64,000 nucleotides of DNA from Synechococcus sp. M16CYN (lineage in GTDB: Bacteria; Cyanobacteriota; Cyanobacteriia; PCC-6307; Cyanobiaceae). The stretch's first letter is position 1. The number at the start of each line of letters is the position of its first letter. Below, piece by piece: positions 11,156-21,472 of the stretch. A program made the translations under genes and the position numbers. Location of the stretch: contig NZ_AP029048.1 of the NCBI RefSeq assembly GCF_040371545.1, forward strand, positions 1,488,001 through 1,552,000, written 5' to 3'. The notes beneath the pieces are model-generated. The model had not been told where the DNA came from. It worked only from the letters and a program-made list of their open reading frames with translations, and did not search any database.

Positions 11156-11353
11156 ATGGTAAATAGGCCCTGGTTTACAGCCAACATTCACTCTCCTCGT
11201 ATAGGGGTAGCGCTATTGGCGATTGCTATTACACTCATTCCTATTGCTGGTGTGGCATTGGGTCAACTAATATGTTTTTCAAGTTCCCTTAAGGGTGAGA
11301 TTGGTTCTAAGCCTTGGAGCCAAGAACGTGTTCACTATTGTAATGGTGGCTGA
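11156..11353 (+). CDS. 65-aa single-helix membrane protein, unknown function
   Basis: ATG at 11156 to TGA at 11353. Residues 17-40 (GVALLAIAITLIPIAGVALG) form one hydrophobic helix, preceded by a short basic N-terminus containing NRPWFTANIHSPR. The polar C-terminal half contains WSQERVHYCNGG. Composition is far above the local AT background, which argues for a conserved gene. No family is recognised. Its isolation, more than 3 kb from the nearest gene on the left, means context gives no clue. Confidence 0.6.
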   Translation: MVNRPWFTANIHSPRIGVALLAIAITLIPIAGVALGQLICFSSSLKGEIGSKPWSQERVHYCNGG

Positions 11354-14243
11354 TCAAAATGCATTCAGCTAATTTTATAAGCTGATAACTACAGAATATT
11401 AATGATCGTAGTACTATATTTGATTGTGGTACTGCTTAAAAACTAAGCTAAATTCTTAGCTCTGATATTATGTATAATAAAATTACTTTGAGCATAGCTA
11501 ATGCTAGTTGGCAGATATTAAACTCCCTAAAAGTAACTTTCTCAAAATTATGATTATGAACTAATTAATTATTAGTGAGTAATATTTAAATATTCTAGTT
11601 GTCTAAATAGCAGTTTCCATGCGATAAAAGTTTAAGTAAGTTAATTTTTAAGGTTTTATCAAAAAATTAGAAGCTATTGTTCAATCTTCAAGAATTAAAC
11701 ATTAAAATGAGGCATTTTTAGTTTTTAAAGACTAACTACTAAACAGGATCTAAAAGTATTAAAAGCTATCACTTGATTGATAGAGTTATGCTTTAGAATT
11801 TCATTAAAAAACCATTTCACTTTTCTTAAGCGATATACTCAATACAGGTACTTTACTAATAGAGTATAGATACTAAGCATGATTTGTTTTAATAGGCTCG
11901 TGAGCTTGTTTAAACTAACAATATTCGCACCCTCGTCTACTTGCAGTTACCAGGATTTGAGAATTTTAACCAGGAGTAGATAATTGTGATTCTTTTGATT
12001 ATAGGATGGAAACTAAATCATAATTGAATTAATAGCTATTTCAAACTTGTCATATAAAAAGTGTTGATTTTACATAACTAGGCAGCAGATTAATTTTAAC
12101 TGGCTAAGACGCTCTTTAACTAAAGAAGGTTAGATTTTAATAATGCTCAGTCTACAAGTTACCAACGACATAGGTTAAACCATTATAATTGCTAAGTGAT
12201 TTAGATAAGAGCTTTAATTTAATTATACATTTACGTAGACTACGTATCTAATAAAACAATCTTTATAGATTCATTTATTCGTACAGAGTATACTAAGACT
12301 TCAATCAATATCTTAATGATTAATAATAGATTTTAGAAAAAGTTTTCATTTTTTAAAGAGATTGCTAAAAGAACCTTGTTTACTTATGTTTCATTGAATG
12401 CTTATTTGTTTGCACATAAAATATTTTATTTCGGCTACAACACTTCGACATCAGAACTTTTTGGTTAATCTCACTATAATTTAAGTTATATAAATTTTTA
12501 ATTATAAAATAGATTATTTTTGTATTTGTAGTTTAAAAAATTTATTAGCTTAAAATGATATGAATAATCAAATTACTAAAATTAACTATACTGTACTATA
12601 GTTAATTTTAGTAATTTGAAGTAGCATAGATACCTTGAAGCTTAAGGTATTACCACTAGTGTAGATAATATTAGCAATCTAATAGTTATCCAAGTTAAAA
12701 GTTTTATAAACTAAAGTTACTTTTACTTTCATATACCAAACATGAACTGAGATTAGTGAAAGTTCTGAGCAGAATAGCTTTTATGCTATAAAGTTTATTA
12801 CATTAAATTTAGTTATTTTGATTATCTAATCAAATTACAATATAAAGATTAACCGTTAAAATACTTAAAATGAAAAGCACAAAAGATTACTTTAACTTAG
12901 CGGATAAATTCTAAAAGAATAAGAATCTATAAAATGATATTATTATGAAAAGCTTTGTTAGCATAAAAGTTAAAATTTAATCAGCCGAATGCATTTAGGT
13001 CACTATTTCTGAGCAAGATGCAGAAGGGTTAGTTAAGTGTGATATTATTATTTTAAATAACTGTTAATTATTACAAGCTAGCGTTACTCTAGTTTTTAGA
13101 AGTTTAATTCTTAGTTCTTTCTTCTGACCTAGTTTTTTACTTTAATAACTACAGAATGAGTACTGAGTTATTAACGTTTCTTGTTTATAACAAGATAAAT
13201 AAACTTAATATCACTTAAGAAGTGCAAACCAACGAAAAAATTACTTCCATCAATTTTTAAGAAATTTAACTCTGAATAAATGTATTTAACTGTTTTATGT
13301 CATCTGTTCAATTATCGTAGGAAAATGTATTACTATCACACTATTAAGATCTGGTTTTAGCTCTATATAATTAAATAATAGTACACTTTATTTATTGATT
13401 AATAAATTGTATCTTAACAAGATCATAGTATCTTTGTAAAAAGATTTTGCTTTACCTTGACTTTTTAATAAAACAACAAACTTTTTAATTATTTGACTTA
13501 TAGCATAGATAACGCAAAGTCATTTACTTGCATTCGTAGTCTACCAAGATTGAAAGGTCTTAATATATATAAGAATAGTAGAGGCTAGTAATTTTTTAGA
13601 TCTAGATTAGCGGTGTGCAGAATAAATTTTGGTGTAGTTTTTCGAGATATTATTTTAACTGACAATATTTTCATCAATTTAGATCGGTTTATATTTTGTA
13701 TCCATATTTTTGTTTCAACAAATTTTTATTAGACAAAAATAAGTTTATTGCCATTAATAACTATTGCAACAATAATTTTTGTTATTTTGCAATGATAATT
13801 TTTGTGCTCATAATTAGCCTATAAAGTTATAGTTAATTAGATAAAAATAACTAAATAGAAAGCTATTACAAAATTTAAAGACTTAACCAGTTCAAATCAA
13901 TAAATAACAATTAATGGCTGTTAGTTACAAACTATAATACATATAAGAACAAAATTAATTTTAATATAAATAAAAAGTCTGTTCCTTTTCTTACGATTGA
14001 TTACTTGTTAAGTTTAGGTAAATGACTAGAAAATTGACCAACAATGAATAGAGAATCAGAGTAATTAGGAAATCTATCTATTAGCTTATCGCTCAAAAAT
14101 AAAAAAATTTACGGGAAAAAGTTCAATATTATTGAGATAAACAAATGACAATGCAAAAGCAAGTCAGAGGCAAAAAGCGATTAGGTTGATTGACAACGTG
14201 GGGACTAGTGAGTTATTAATCAAGTATCTGGTTGATACAATCA
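11354..14243. other. AT-rich desert, fourth segment
   Basis: About 2.9 kb without a gene candidate, apart from a 14-codon ORF just before abrB (14144-14188) that I do not call. It contains the third long inverted repeat (12568-12619). Confidence 0.75.
12568..12619. repeat. Perfect inverted repeat, 23-bp arms, 6-base loop
   Basis: Arms 12568-12590 and 12597-12619 are exact reverse complements around CTGTAC. The arm begins TCAAATTACTAAAATTAACT. It has no sequence in common with the repeats at 3028 and 6254 beyond AT richness. Confidence 0.95.
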
Positions 14244-14612
14244 ATGCTGACTGGTTCTGATCTGCTGGCAAAGGTGAAGGAGCTTGGCGATGTGTCCAAA
14301 TCCGACTTAGTCAAGGCTTGTGGTTACGTTTCTACTAAAAAAGATGGTGGTGATCGTCTAAATTTCACCGCTTTTTACGAAGCGCTTCTGGAAGCCAAGG
14401 GTGTTAGTCTAGCGACAGGCGGCGGTGCTGGTATTGGCAAAGGTGGTCGTAAGCTGAGTTACACAGCTAAAGTTCAGGGCAATGGCAATCTTCTTGTTGG
14501 TAAAGCTTATACTGCCATGTTAGATTTAGAACCAGGTGCTGAATTCACAATTAAGTTGGGCAAGAAAGCAATTCGTTTGATTCCTGTTGGTGTTGAGGAA
14601 GATGAAGACTAA
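14244..14612 (+). CDS. cyAbrB-type transcriptional regulator
   Basis: A 122-residue member of the cyanobacterial AbrB-like family (Sll0359/Sll0822 type), whose members regulate carbon and nitrogen balance genes. I chose the ATG at 14244 (MLTGSDLLAKVKELGDVSKS) because family members begin there; a TTG at 14232 is also in frame. The conserved N-terminal part runs to about residue 55. The C-terminal AbrB-like domain (LSYTAKVQGNGNLLVGKAYT; LEPGAEFTIKLGKKAIRLIP) covers residues 70-115, with an acidic end. It is intact, of normal composition and has a terminator behind it. Its isolation in the desert implies strong retention. Confidence 0.9.
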   Translation: MLTGSDLLAKVKELGDVSKSDLVKACGYVSTKKDGGDRLNFTAFYEALLEAKGVSLATGGGAGIGKGGRKLSYTAKVQGNGNLLVGKAYTAMLDLEPGAEFTIKLGKKAIRLIPVGVEEDED

Positions 14613-14655
14613 ATTAACAGATAATCATGAAAAATGAGAAATTATCACAAATTTG

Positions 14656-14686
14656 AAACTCTTCTAACATAGTTAGAAGAGTTTTT
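14656..14686 (+). terminator. Rho-independent terminator after abrB
   Basis: AACTCTTCTAAC (14657-14668) pairs with GTTAGAAGAGTT (14672-14683) across a 3-base loop and runs into a short T tract, 44 bases after the abrB stop. Confidence 0.85.
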
Positions 14687-15361
14687 CAAAAATATTTTTT
14701 CCAGTTTTATTAGATTTTGACAAAATATTTCAATAAATCAGTTATTAAGTAAACATAAATTTTGTACTTGCTATATATCTGAGTTAATGAAATAACCAAT
14801 ATAAAGGCTTTACTTAGATGTTCCAGGATTATAAAAATGTTAACTGGATAAACTACTCAATTCAGAGTTAAACTAATTAATTTTATATATTCTATTCACT
14901 TTTTATACTAAGTCATGAAAAATTTAGGTAAAATATGCGCATATAAATGCATTTTAAATCTATTTTTGTTGATTTTATTTCAAGTAATTTATCAGATAAT
15001 TGATGTTACAATTAATAGCTTAGTCTATTTATTATAAAGTAAACAAAAAATATCTAAAAAACATAAATTTAGCTAATGCTCAATAAATTTGATTCATTAG
15101 TATATATTGTTTATTACTGCAAACATTAATGTCCAAATAGTAAAATACTAACGGCAGGACAATTAGGAACAATTTACTAAGAATAAAATAACAATCCTTA
15201 AAATCTACTACAACAAGATGGCTTTATTAGCTTGCATAAAAAATTAGGTAAAAATATTAGTTTAAGCTGCAAGTACTTAATGTCATATAGCTTAAAATTA
15301 AGCGTGTGCTCATTCATCAAAGCTAACCCAATTATAATTGGGTTGTGATAACTTACAATTA
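14687..15361. other. AT-rich intergenic segment
   Basis: No gene is visible. It carries a 20-base perfect palindrome near its end (15325-15344), which lies just downstream of the minus-strand 52-aa gene. Confidence 0.75.
15325..15344. repeat. 20-base palindrome
   Basis: AACCCAATTATAATTGGGTT is self-complementary. It lies 18 bases beyond the stop of the minus-strand gene ending at 15362, so it may act as its terminator, although no clear T-run follows. Confidence 0.6.
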
Positions 15362-15520
15362 TTACACTGCATCATCCGAGCGGTACCTGTCTTCCTCAAA
15401 TTCCAGCTTACACTCGGGATTGCGATTTCCATAGTGCCAGGGCCGTCTTATTGCCCAGTATTCATCCACTAGGCCAAGAAGATGAGTACCAATTTTTTTA
15501 AAAAAGGAAGGTTGCTTCAT
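15362..15520 (-). CDS. 52-aa conserved-looking small protein
   Basis: ATG at 15520 to TAA at 15362. The product starts MKQPSFFKKIGTHLLGLVDE, continues YWAIRRPWHYGNRNPECKLE and ends FEEDRYRSDDAV. An amphipathic basic N-terminus, an aromatic-rich centre and an acidic tail are visible. There is no full membrane span. Codon usage and G+C stand out sharply against the AT-rich surroundings, and a 20-base palindrome follows the stop. No function is known to me. Confidence 0.65.
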   Translation of the reverse strand: MKQPSFFKKIGTHLLGLVDEYWAIRRPWHYGNRNPECKLEFEEDRYRSDDAV

Positions 15521-16945
15521 GCTTTCATGTTGACTGCAAATAACAGCATTAGCAACTAAACTTTAGATTTTTTATCCAAAATAATTAGGATGAATAAAGA
15601 ATTCCTATTTACTATAGTAATATTAAGAGATCTTGGAATTTGAATCACCTCGAAAGCAGACTTTCATCCATGCTAGGCATGGTAACGCCTTATTATCATG
15701 TAGTGGTTGATGATAAATAATCTTATCGGGGATAAAATAAATGTAAAGTATAAATTGAACTTTATAATTTAGTTTCTAAAGAAAGAATAAAATGTTGCTT
15801 TGATCCTAAGGTTGAGTAACATTACTCTTAATAATAATCTTTAGTCAAAGCAAACCATATAAGTACAAACTTGTCGGAACTAGCGAAGCATAGAATTAGA
15901 CATTTGTAGAATTTGTAAAGCAAAAACTCAATATATTGTAGACGATATATTGAATTATAATAGAAACAAGCATATGTTTTGAGGATATTTGTTTTATCTG
16001 GGGTTAGCTGTGAACACTAATCTAAAAATTTAGAGCTTATTACTTTTGAATTAAATTACTAAGATTTTTATTGCTGTTAGGTGTAAAAATTACTACATAC
16101 TTAGAATAATTAATAAGGATATTGACTTAATAATAGCTTAAATTTTTATGTAGCAAGTATCTACTAAGTTAGTATAAACGTCTATATTATAATTAATTAA
16201 TAACAAAACAAAGTATAGAATTACAACATGCTAATTTTGTATATATTTAAAATTCTTGATAGTTCTTAACCCCCCCCCCCTAATTAGGATTTATCAACTC
16301 TTTTAGAATTAGAGAGCTTTTAACTGCAGCCTGTCTGCTAATGACAATAGCAACCTAGATAGAAGTTACTATTTTTACAATTAGATTAAACATATGCTTA
16401 TATTCTAATTTCAGTTTAGCTAAGTAATTCTATTTAGCTCTTCAGAGACTTCTACCTGCATTACTTTTGTTCAATATAAGTAATATTTATATTAGTTAAG
16501 ATTTATATAAAACCATTAATACAATGATCCTAATATTTTCAAAAACAACCCAGCTATTTACTGGTACTTTTAAATATAAAATTAGTTTAATAATTTTTAG
16601 TTAAGATTAGAGAGCTATTTCTTTCTGTTAGAGAATGGTCTAGCAAATCCGATAAGACTGGTTTGACGTGGTTATTATAGTAGTAAATCAAAATTTTTAG
16701 AATTCTTATATTATAAGTATAAGGATAAAAACCTTGTGCTCAAGGTTACAATATCGCTATATTTGCCAGATCTTATCGATAACAGTCCTTAATCTCTATA
16801 GAGTTTACGATTCTTTCTATATGGGTTGGGGGTTTCTGGTCTCGTTTGCGAACCTTTTTGTGTCAGCCTAAATGATTTAACTCCGATTAGACCGAACGTT
16901 AGCGATCATTGGTCTCTGTGAGCTTGAGAGGCAATTGCCGAAGCC
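15521..16945. other. AT-rich intergenic, with C11 run
   Basis: About 1.4 kb. A short coding-like stretch around 15645-15720 (ending YYHVVVDDK) has no upstream continuation, so I do not call it. An 11-base C run lies at 16270-16280. Composition recovers towards 16800, probably the regulatory region of the next gene. Confidence 0.6.
16270..16280. repeat. C11 homopolymer
   Basis: Eleven consecutive C in sequence that is otherwise strongly A/T. Such a run is prone to slippage, but it is not inside any gene I can see. Confidence 0.9.
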
Positions 16946-17872
16946 GTGAGTTGCCCTGTTGTCTATCACCCTCGTTATTCCGCAGAACTACCAAGTACCC
17001 ATCGTTTTCCAATGGCTAAGTTCAAGCTATTGCATAACTTTCTGTTGGAGCAAGGGTTGATTGAACCAAAGCAGATTCACCTTCCCATAAGCATAGCCCG
17101 TCGTGATCTTGAACGCCTCCATCCCCAAAACTATCACGAAGCGTTCAGTCGTGACCAACTGACACGTCCAGAGCGACGTCGTATTGGGCTACCCACAACA
17201 TCTGGCCTTATCCAACGTACATGGCTTGCCGTGGGAGGAACTTTATTGACTGCTCGCCTGGCTTTGCAGCATGGTCTGGCATGTCACCTAGCTGGTGGAA
17301 CACACCATGCTCATCCAGAATTTGGTAGTGGTTTCTGCATCTTCAACGACTGTGCTGTGACAGCCCGCGTCCTTCTTCACAACAAGGAGGTGGAAAGGAT
17401 CCTGATAGTTGATCTCGATGTCCATCAGGGAGATGGATCCGCAGCTTGTTTTCAGGATGAGGAGCGCGTCACTACCTTTTCAGTTCATGCTACCAACAAC
17501 TTTCCCTTACAAAAGGTGGGTAGCGATATTGACATTCCCCTACCCGATAGAACCGATGATGCGTTGTATCTCGCTGCTATCGGAGATCGTCTACCCGAGG
17601 TGCTGGATGAACGTTGTCCACAGTTAGTGCTTTTCAATGCTGGTGTTGACCCCCATCGGGATGATCGACTTGGCCGCCTCAATCTCAGCAATCACGGGCT
17701 ACTAATGAGAGACCGCTTAGTTCTTGATGCATGTCTACGACGTCAGATCCCCGTAGCAACTGTTATTGGTGGCGGCTACGATACGTTGGGTCCTTTAGTA
17801 AAACGTCACGCCATCATATTTCGCGTTGCAAGAGAGCAGGCGCGCCTCTTCGGTTTGGGTATAACCCCATAG
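16946..17872 (+). CDS. Histone-deacetylase/acetylpolyamine amidohydrolase-family protein
   Basis: A 308-residue zinc-dependent deacetylase-fold hydrolase. Visible are the His pair in GGTHHAHPEFGSGFCIFND (H120, H121), zinc ligands D158 and H160 in DLDVHQGDG, D235 in NAGVDPH, and the catalytic tyrosine in GGGYD (Y278). All key residues are present, so it should be active. The start is GTG at 16946; no better start lies upstream. Bacterial members deacetylate small molecules or proteins, and the true substrate is unknown. It stands alone at the desert's right edge, convergent with the membrane protein that follows. Confidence 0.88.
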   Translation: MSCPVVYHPRYSAELPSTHRFPMAKFKLLHNFLLEQGLIEPKQIHLPISIARRDLERLHPQNYHEAFSRDQLTRPERRRIGLPTTSGLIQRTWLAVGGTLLTARLALQHGLACHLAGGTHHAHPEFGSGFCIFNDCAVTARVLLHNKEVERILIVDLDVHQGDGSAACFQDEERVTTFSVHATNNFPLQKVGSDIDIPLPDRTDDALYLAAIGDRLPEVLDERCPQLVLFNAGVDPHRDDRLGRLNLSNHGLLMRDRLVLDACLRRQIPVATVIGGGYDTLGPLVKRHAIIFRVAREQARLFGLGITP

Positions 17873-18049
17873 CGGTCTTCATCCTAAATGGCCTAGCAGT
17901 GTAGAGAACACTTCTTTCGTAGCCCGATAATTCTAATTCATGTCTTTTGACAAGCAACAGCAAAGTTCTTACTTGTGTCTTAGTGTTTCGCAGCTGGACT
18001 AATACTAGTCAATTATGAATATTTAGTGATATTTGCAGATACCTCATAA

Positions 18050-19078
18050 TCAAATCAATAACTGCAGGCTTAAAGCAATCAATATGCTTAGGAGTAGACC
18101 AGTACCAGCTTTGCACAAATCACCACCAACAGCCTGAATAAAACAGCCACCCTCAGGGTTTATAAGGTTTGAATCATACTGTTGCTGATTGATTCGTAAA
18201 GCAATCTCACGGCCGCCAATTAAGCCTAAGAAAACCCACGTGGTACTAAGGGGAAACGTTGATAAAGACGCCATACATAGCAAACATAACCCGAACAAAA
18301 GATCTATCATTATCACTGAACGCACGTCAAAGGTATTGGTCTTTAAACGAAGTAATGCATGAACTGGGCTGCCATCAGTAACGATTAACAAACTAAGTCT
18401 TAGGCAAAGCAGTAAGCTGCATGTAACCATAGGAACTAAGTCAAGTTCACGAGGCAGAAAGACAAACACACTGGCCAGGTCTTGTATTAGCCACATACTC
18501 CATAGAAATCCAGTACCAAGCCATTGCCAAACAACCCATACAAATCCGACAACTTGGCCATTCTGAGAAGAATAAAATACCCACCATTCCAGCATCCATA
18601 GACTAAAACTATATGTCCCAAGGCCAATGCCAAAAGCTAGGATATATCCAGTTAAAGAGATTTGAATCAATTCTAAAATATTACTAAATTGAAAGGTAGA
18701 TAACATCAAAAACGAAGTACTAACAGGAAATCCCCATTGGGTGAGCACCAGTATCGCTAAGGGCGGCAAGATGTAAACCCAGGTAAAGACTTCGGGCATA
18801 GGAAAGTCCTGACCTGGCACACTGAGCCGTCCCCATGCCGGATCACCATCATTCAAGATCCATCCCCCCATTAAGACTAAAATAGTGATACTACAAAGGA
18901 AAATTATTTGTGTTATCTTAGGAATACGAGCCTTACAAGAAAAAAGAAAAGGTCCTAGCGTCTGTAAAGAATCGTTTGCAATAACAGAATATATTGCCAA
19001 GATAAAACCAATAATCGTCCAGACATTCATCTTAATCAAAGCCATAAAGCATGGGATTATATCTAGTATTTTTAGCAT
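18050..19078 (-). CDS. PiT-like multi-helix membrane protein
   Basis: A 342-residue protein with about eight to ten hydrophobic segments. Features recalling the inorganic phosphate transporter (PiT) fold are an early VIANDSLQTLGPF (PiT repeat: ND..N..G), a middle GFPVSTSFLM and a late FPLSTTWVFLGLIGGREIAL, matching the PVSTTH..-type half-repeat. The His of PiT's STTH is absent and the large central loop is missing, so the substrate may differ. The Met at residue 18 (MNVWTIIGF, start 19027) is a plausible alternative start. It is convergent with the deacetylase gene. I infer a divergent PiT-related permease. Confidence 0.55.
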   Translation of the reverse strand: MLKILDIIPCFMALIKMNVWTIIGFILAIYSVIANDSLQTLGPFLFSCKARIPKITQIIFLCSITILVLMGGWILNDGDPAWGRLSVPGQDFPMPEVFTWVYILPPLAILVLTQWGFPVSTSFLMLSTFQFSNILELIQISLTGYILAFGIGLGTYSFSLWMLEWWVFYSSQNGQVVGFVWVVWQWLGTGFLWSMWLIQDLASVFVFLPRELDLVPMVTCSLLLCLRLSLLIVTDGSPVHALLRLKTNTFDVRSVIMIDLLFGLCLLCMASLSTFPLSTTWVFLGLIGGREIALRINQQQYDSNLINPEGGCFIQAVGGDLCKAGTGLLLSILIALSLQLLI

Positions 19079-19945
19079 CTAAAACATATAGGAAATTTTA
19101 AATCTCTAGATTTTAACACTCACGAACATAGCTATTTAACACGTAACATACATCTAATGAAATAAATTAGTGATCTTTAAATCACTCCTGACCAGCAATA
19201 ATGCTGGATTAGTTATGATAAATAGCTACTCAATCTCAGACTGAGTAGGTAAAATATTCATTTTCTTATATAGTAATAAACATTAAAAATCTATCTATGC
19301 AATGTTTGCAAAGTATTTTTTATTGATCTCAAAACTCGTATCAATAATTCTGTAAAAATAACCTTAAGTATTTCTAACAGCTAAAAGTTGGTGTTTTGAA
19401 CAACTATTTTTTGTATTACTCATACAATTAAAACAGATTTGATGTTTAAATAAAGTAGATTTTATTTGAGCAAAAATTATCTTCTATATTTTGCTTGTAA
19501 AGTATTTCAATTTTTAATATTTTTATTATTAGTATCTCTATAATTAAAACTATTGTGTGTTTAATTATTTAATTTATATAAGTCTAAAGTTGATAAGAAT
19601 ATTTGATAAGGTATAGTTATACTTTAAAAAAAACTTTTTGGAAGAAAAGGTATAGTTAATGCATAGAAATATACTTAACTATTTTAATCACTTAGTATTG
19701 TATAATGAGCTTATTTTTTCTTATTATTTAATTTTTATTAGTTGTCTTATTCTACAAATATTGACAAGATAATAGAAGTCAAGATTAAAAATTAATCAAC
19801 AAAGTTAGAGGTTTATTTCTTTATTTAAGTACTTAGAATTAGCTACTAAAACCTAATTAGTTTAAACTAGCTTAAGGTAAGTTATATATCTTAATAAAGT
19901 GAATAATTCTATAAGAAAAATTACTTCGTCTTATATAAGAGCATT
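19079..19945. other. AT-rich intergenic
   Basis: Almost 0.9 kb of strongly AT-rich sequence without an ORF of interest, between the PiT-like gene and the L,D-transpeptidase pseudogene. No hairpin longer than about 8 bp was noticed. Confidence 0.75.
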
Positions 19946-20506
19946 CTAAGGCGCTTGATTGACAACAATTAACTCATTGACTCCAGGCAACTTAACTTAA
20001 TAAGCAAGGTCCTTAATATCGGAACGATTAGGTATACAAATACAACCGGTGCTTGGGTAATATCGATGAATGTCTAGAACGCTGCGAGTATCCTCAAAAT
20101 AAGGCTAAAGATCGAATCATAGGTCACTGCCCCAGATTTCTGGCGGTCCGAGGCGATAGATTCCAGCGGGTAACGGAACAGCATTGCCCGGGCTCCACAT
20201 GAGATCAACCTCTTACTGCTGAGCGGTCCCGTTCGCGGTATTCCAGCTAACAAGCTGAGTTCCGTTGCGGTGCAACTCCACGGCCCAAATGCTGTTCCCA
20301 TCTGGAAGATGCAAGCCTCTGCCTCCCTGCTTAAGAACATCTACTGTCGATATGCCTTGTTACTTAGGGAGAACGACAAAAGTAACCATTGGAACCTGTC
20401 GAATCCTCCTCTGTTGTTGCGAAAGCGTTCTTCCTCCTGGCTGCGTATAACCGATAACACAGAAGACCAGTACCCATTGCACAGTCTGAATTGATAGGGA
20501 TGTCAT
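19946..20506 (-). pseudogene. L,D-transpeptidase (YkuD) pseudogene with five in-frame stops
   Basis: From ATG 20506, one continuous frame reads a hydrophobic N-terminus, then a TAA, then GGRGLHLPDGNSIWAVELHR and NGTQLVSWNTANGT, a second TAA, WSPGNAVPLPAGIYRLGPPE, a TGA, a TAG, DTRSVLDIHRYYPSTGCICI, a third TAA, LPGVNELIVVN and the terminal TAG at 19946. The YkuD active-site cysteine motif is kept (STGC), but its usual following Arg is Cys. The TGA stands where the family has Trp. No frameshift is seen in the part I can follow. Known role of the family: 3-3 cross-linking of peptidoglycan. This copy cannot make a full product without readthrough. Confidence 0.88.
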
Positions 20507-21220
20507 ATTTCTTTCAAAATCGGTACAACGATTTGCAGAAATGCACAGAGTCGTTGGAGCTTGTTTCTGTGTCTGGTCTAATCCCCATGCACGAATCACT
20601 GACCTCCCTCTGACTGAGCTAGTCACTTTTGGTATAGTTGCAACGAAGGATAAAGAAAGTCTCCTGGCCAACCAGCACACTATGAAGCCGGTCGAGCAAA
20701 CGCGCCGGTAGCAGGAGCTGAAGCCTAATCTGTTCGGGGCGGGTCCTTATTGTCTAGCTATGGCTATAAATACTAAGCAAGAAACGTAGTACTGATTGCG
20801 ACTAATTGATCTCCAATCGAAAGTTTGATAGTTGTAACTTCATCCATGGCTGCATCTTTTCAGAAATAGCCTTTTTTGGGGGTGTTATTTCCCCACCTTT
20901 AAGTTTGGATAAACGACTATGGCTTCCATAACATAGAAAAATGGCATTTGCAGTCGTTCCATGTAGGTCAGCTAACTACCTTGCTTCCAATATCCAATAG
21001 ATTTTACTGGCCTGGTAGCTTGAAAGCTCCATTAAGCGATGTCTCTCTGTAAAATAAGAAAATAGGTTGCTCCTGACTTTACTTTCAACGCCATAGTAAT
21101 TATTAGTTTTCACATGAGACACCATCTCTCTTCTGCAACATCTAACTCGCCAAGCAACGACCAAATGCCCAAGGATTGGAAAAACCTGTAAAGATAAGAT
21201 TGCTTATACGGCTCAGATCA
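20507..21220. other. Intergenic, probably decayed coding sequence
   Basis: G+C is close to that of genes, but no frame stays open. On the minus strand around 20770-20990, short coherent stretches in different frames (such as MDEVTTIKLSIGDQLVAIST and LSKLKGGEITPPKKAIS) suggest remains of one or two genes I cannot identify. Confidence 0.4.
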
Positions 21221-21472
21221 ATGAATAAAAACAGCTACCTTATTGAAGCTGGTTTAATTGCCGAAGCAATCGAACTCCTGGCTGATCGACTACAACCAGA
21301 TGTGATTAGGGCGGCGCGAAGAGATGATGTAGGTCAGCGCCATTTGGATCGCATCGAATACGCCCTTGGTACAATTGGTAAAGCATTAATTCTTACCGAC
21401 TATACTATCGATCAGGACAAAGATATGGACAAGCTCAAAGCATTCCGAGAGTCACAGCAGGTCATGGAATAA
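21221..21472 (+). CDS. 83-aa conserved hypothetical protein
   Basis: ATG at 21221 begins MNKNSYLIEAGLIAEAIELL; the open frame extends further upstream, but that part looks non-coding. The protein is soluble and mainly helical (ADRLQPDVIRAARRDDVGQR; LDRIEYALGTIGKALILTDY) with a charged end. No catalytic motif is visible and no family is recognised. It resembles the many short lineage-specific proteins of picocyanobacteria. Non-coding sequence lies on both sides. Confidence 0.6.
   Translation: MNKNSYLIEAGLIAEAIELLADRLQPDVIRAARRDDVGQRHLDRIEYALGTIGKALILTDYTIDQDKDMDKLKAFRESQQVME

Noticed and set aside
14144-14188. 14-codon ORF upstream of abrB as a leader peptide
   Set aside because: Too short, and no attenuator structure lies between it and abrB.
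15645-15720. Possible small gene ending YYHVVVDDK, resembling HspQ-like sequence
   Set aside because: Similarity covers only a few residues and no start or upstream continuation is visible.
2633-16945. CRISPR array or tandem repeat in the desert
   Set aside because: No regularly spaced direct repeats found by eye; only unrelated inverted repeats.
2633-16945. Integrated phage or genomic island
   Set aside because: No integrase, transposase, phage structural gene or att-like duplication next to the tRNA-Pro gene was seen.
19946-20506. Reassigned stop codons
   Set aside because: TAA, TAG and TGA all end intact genes in this window, for example carB, the deacetylase and metY.
20360-20680. 106-aa minus-strand ORF
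   Set aside because: Its second half is the N-terminus of the L,D-transpeptidase pseudogene and its first half has no protein-like pattern.
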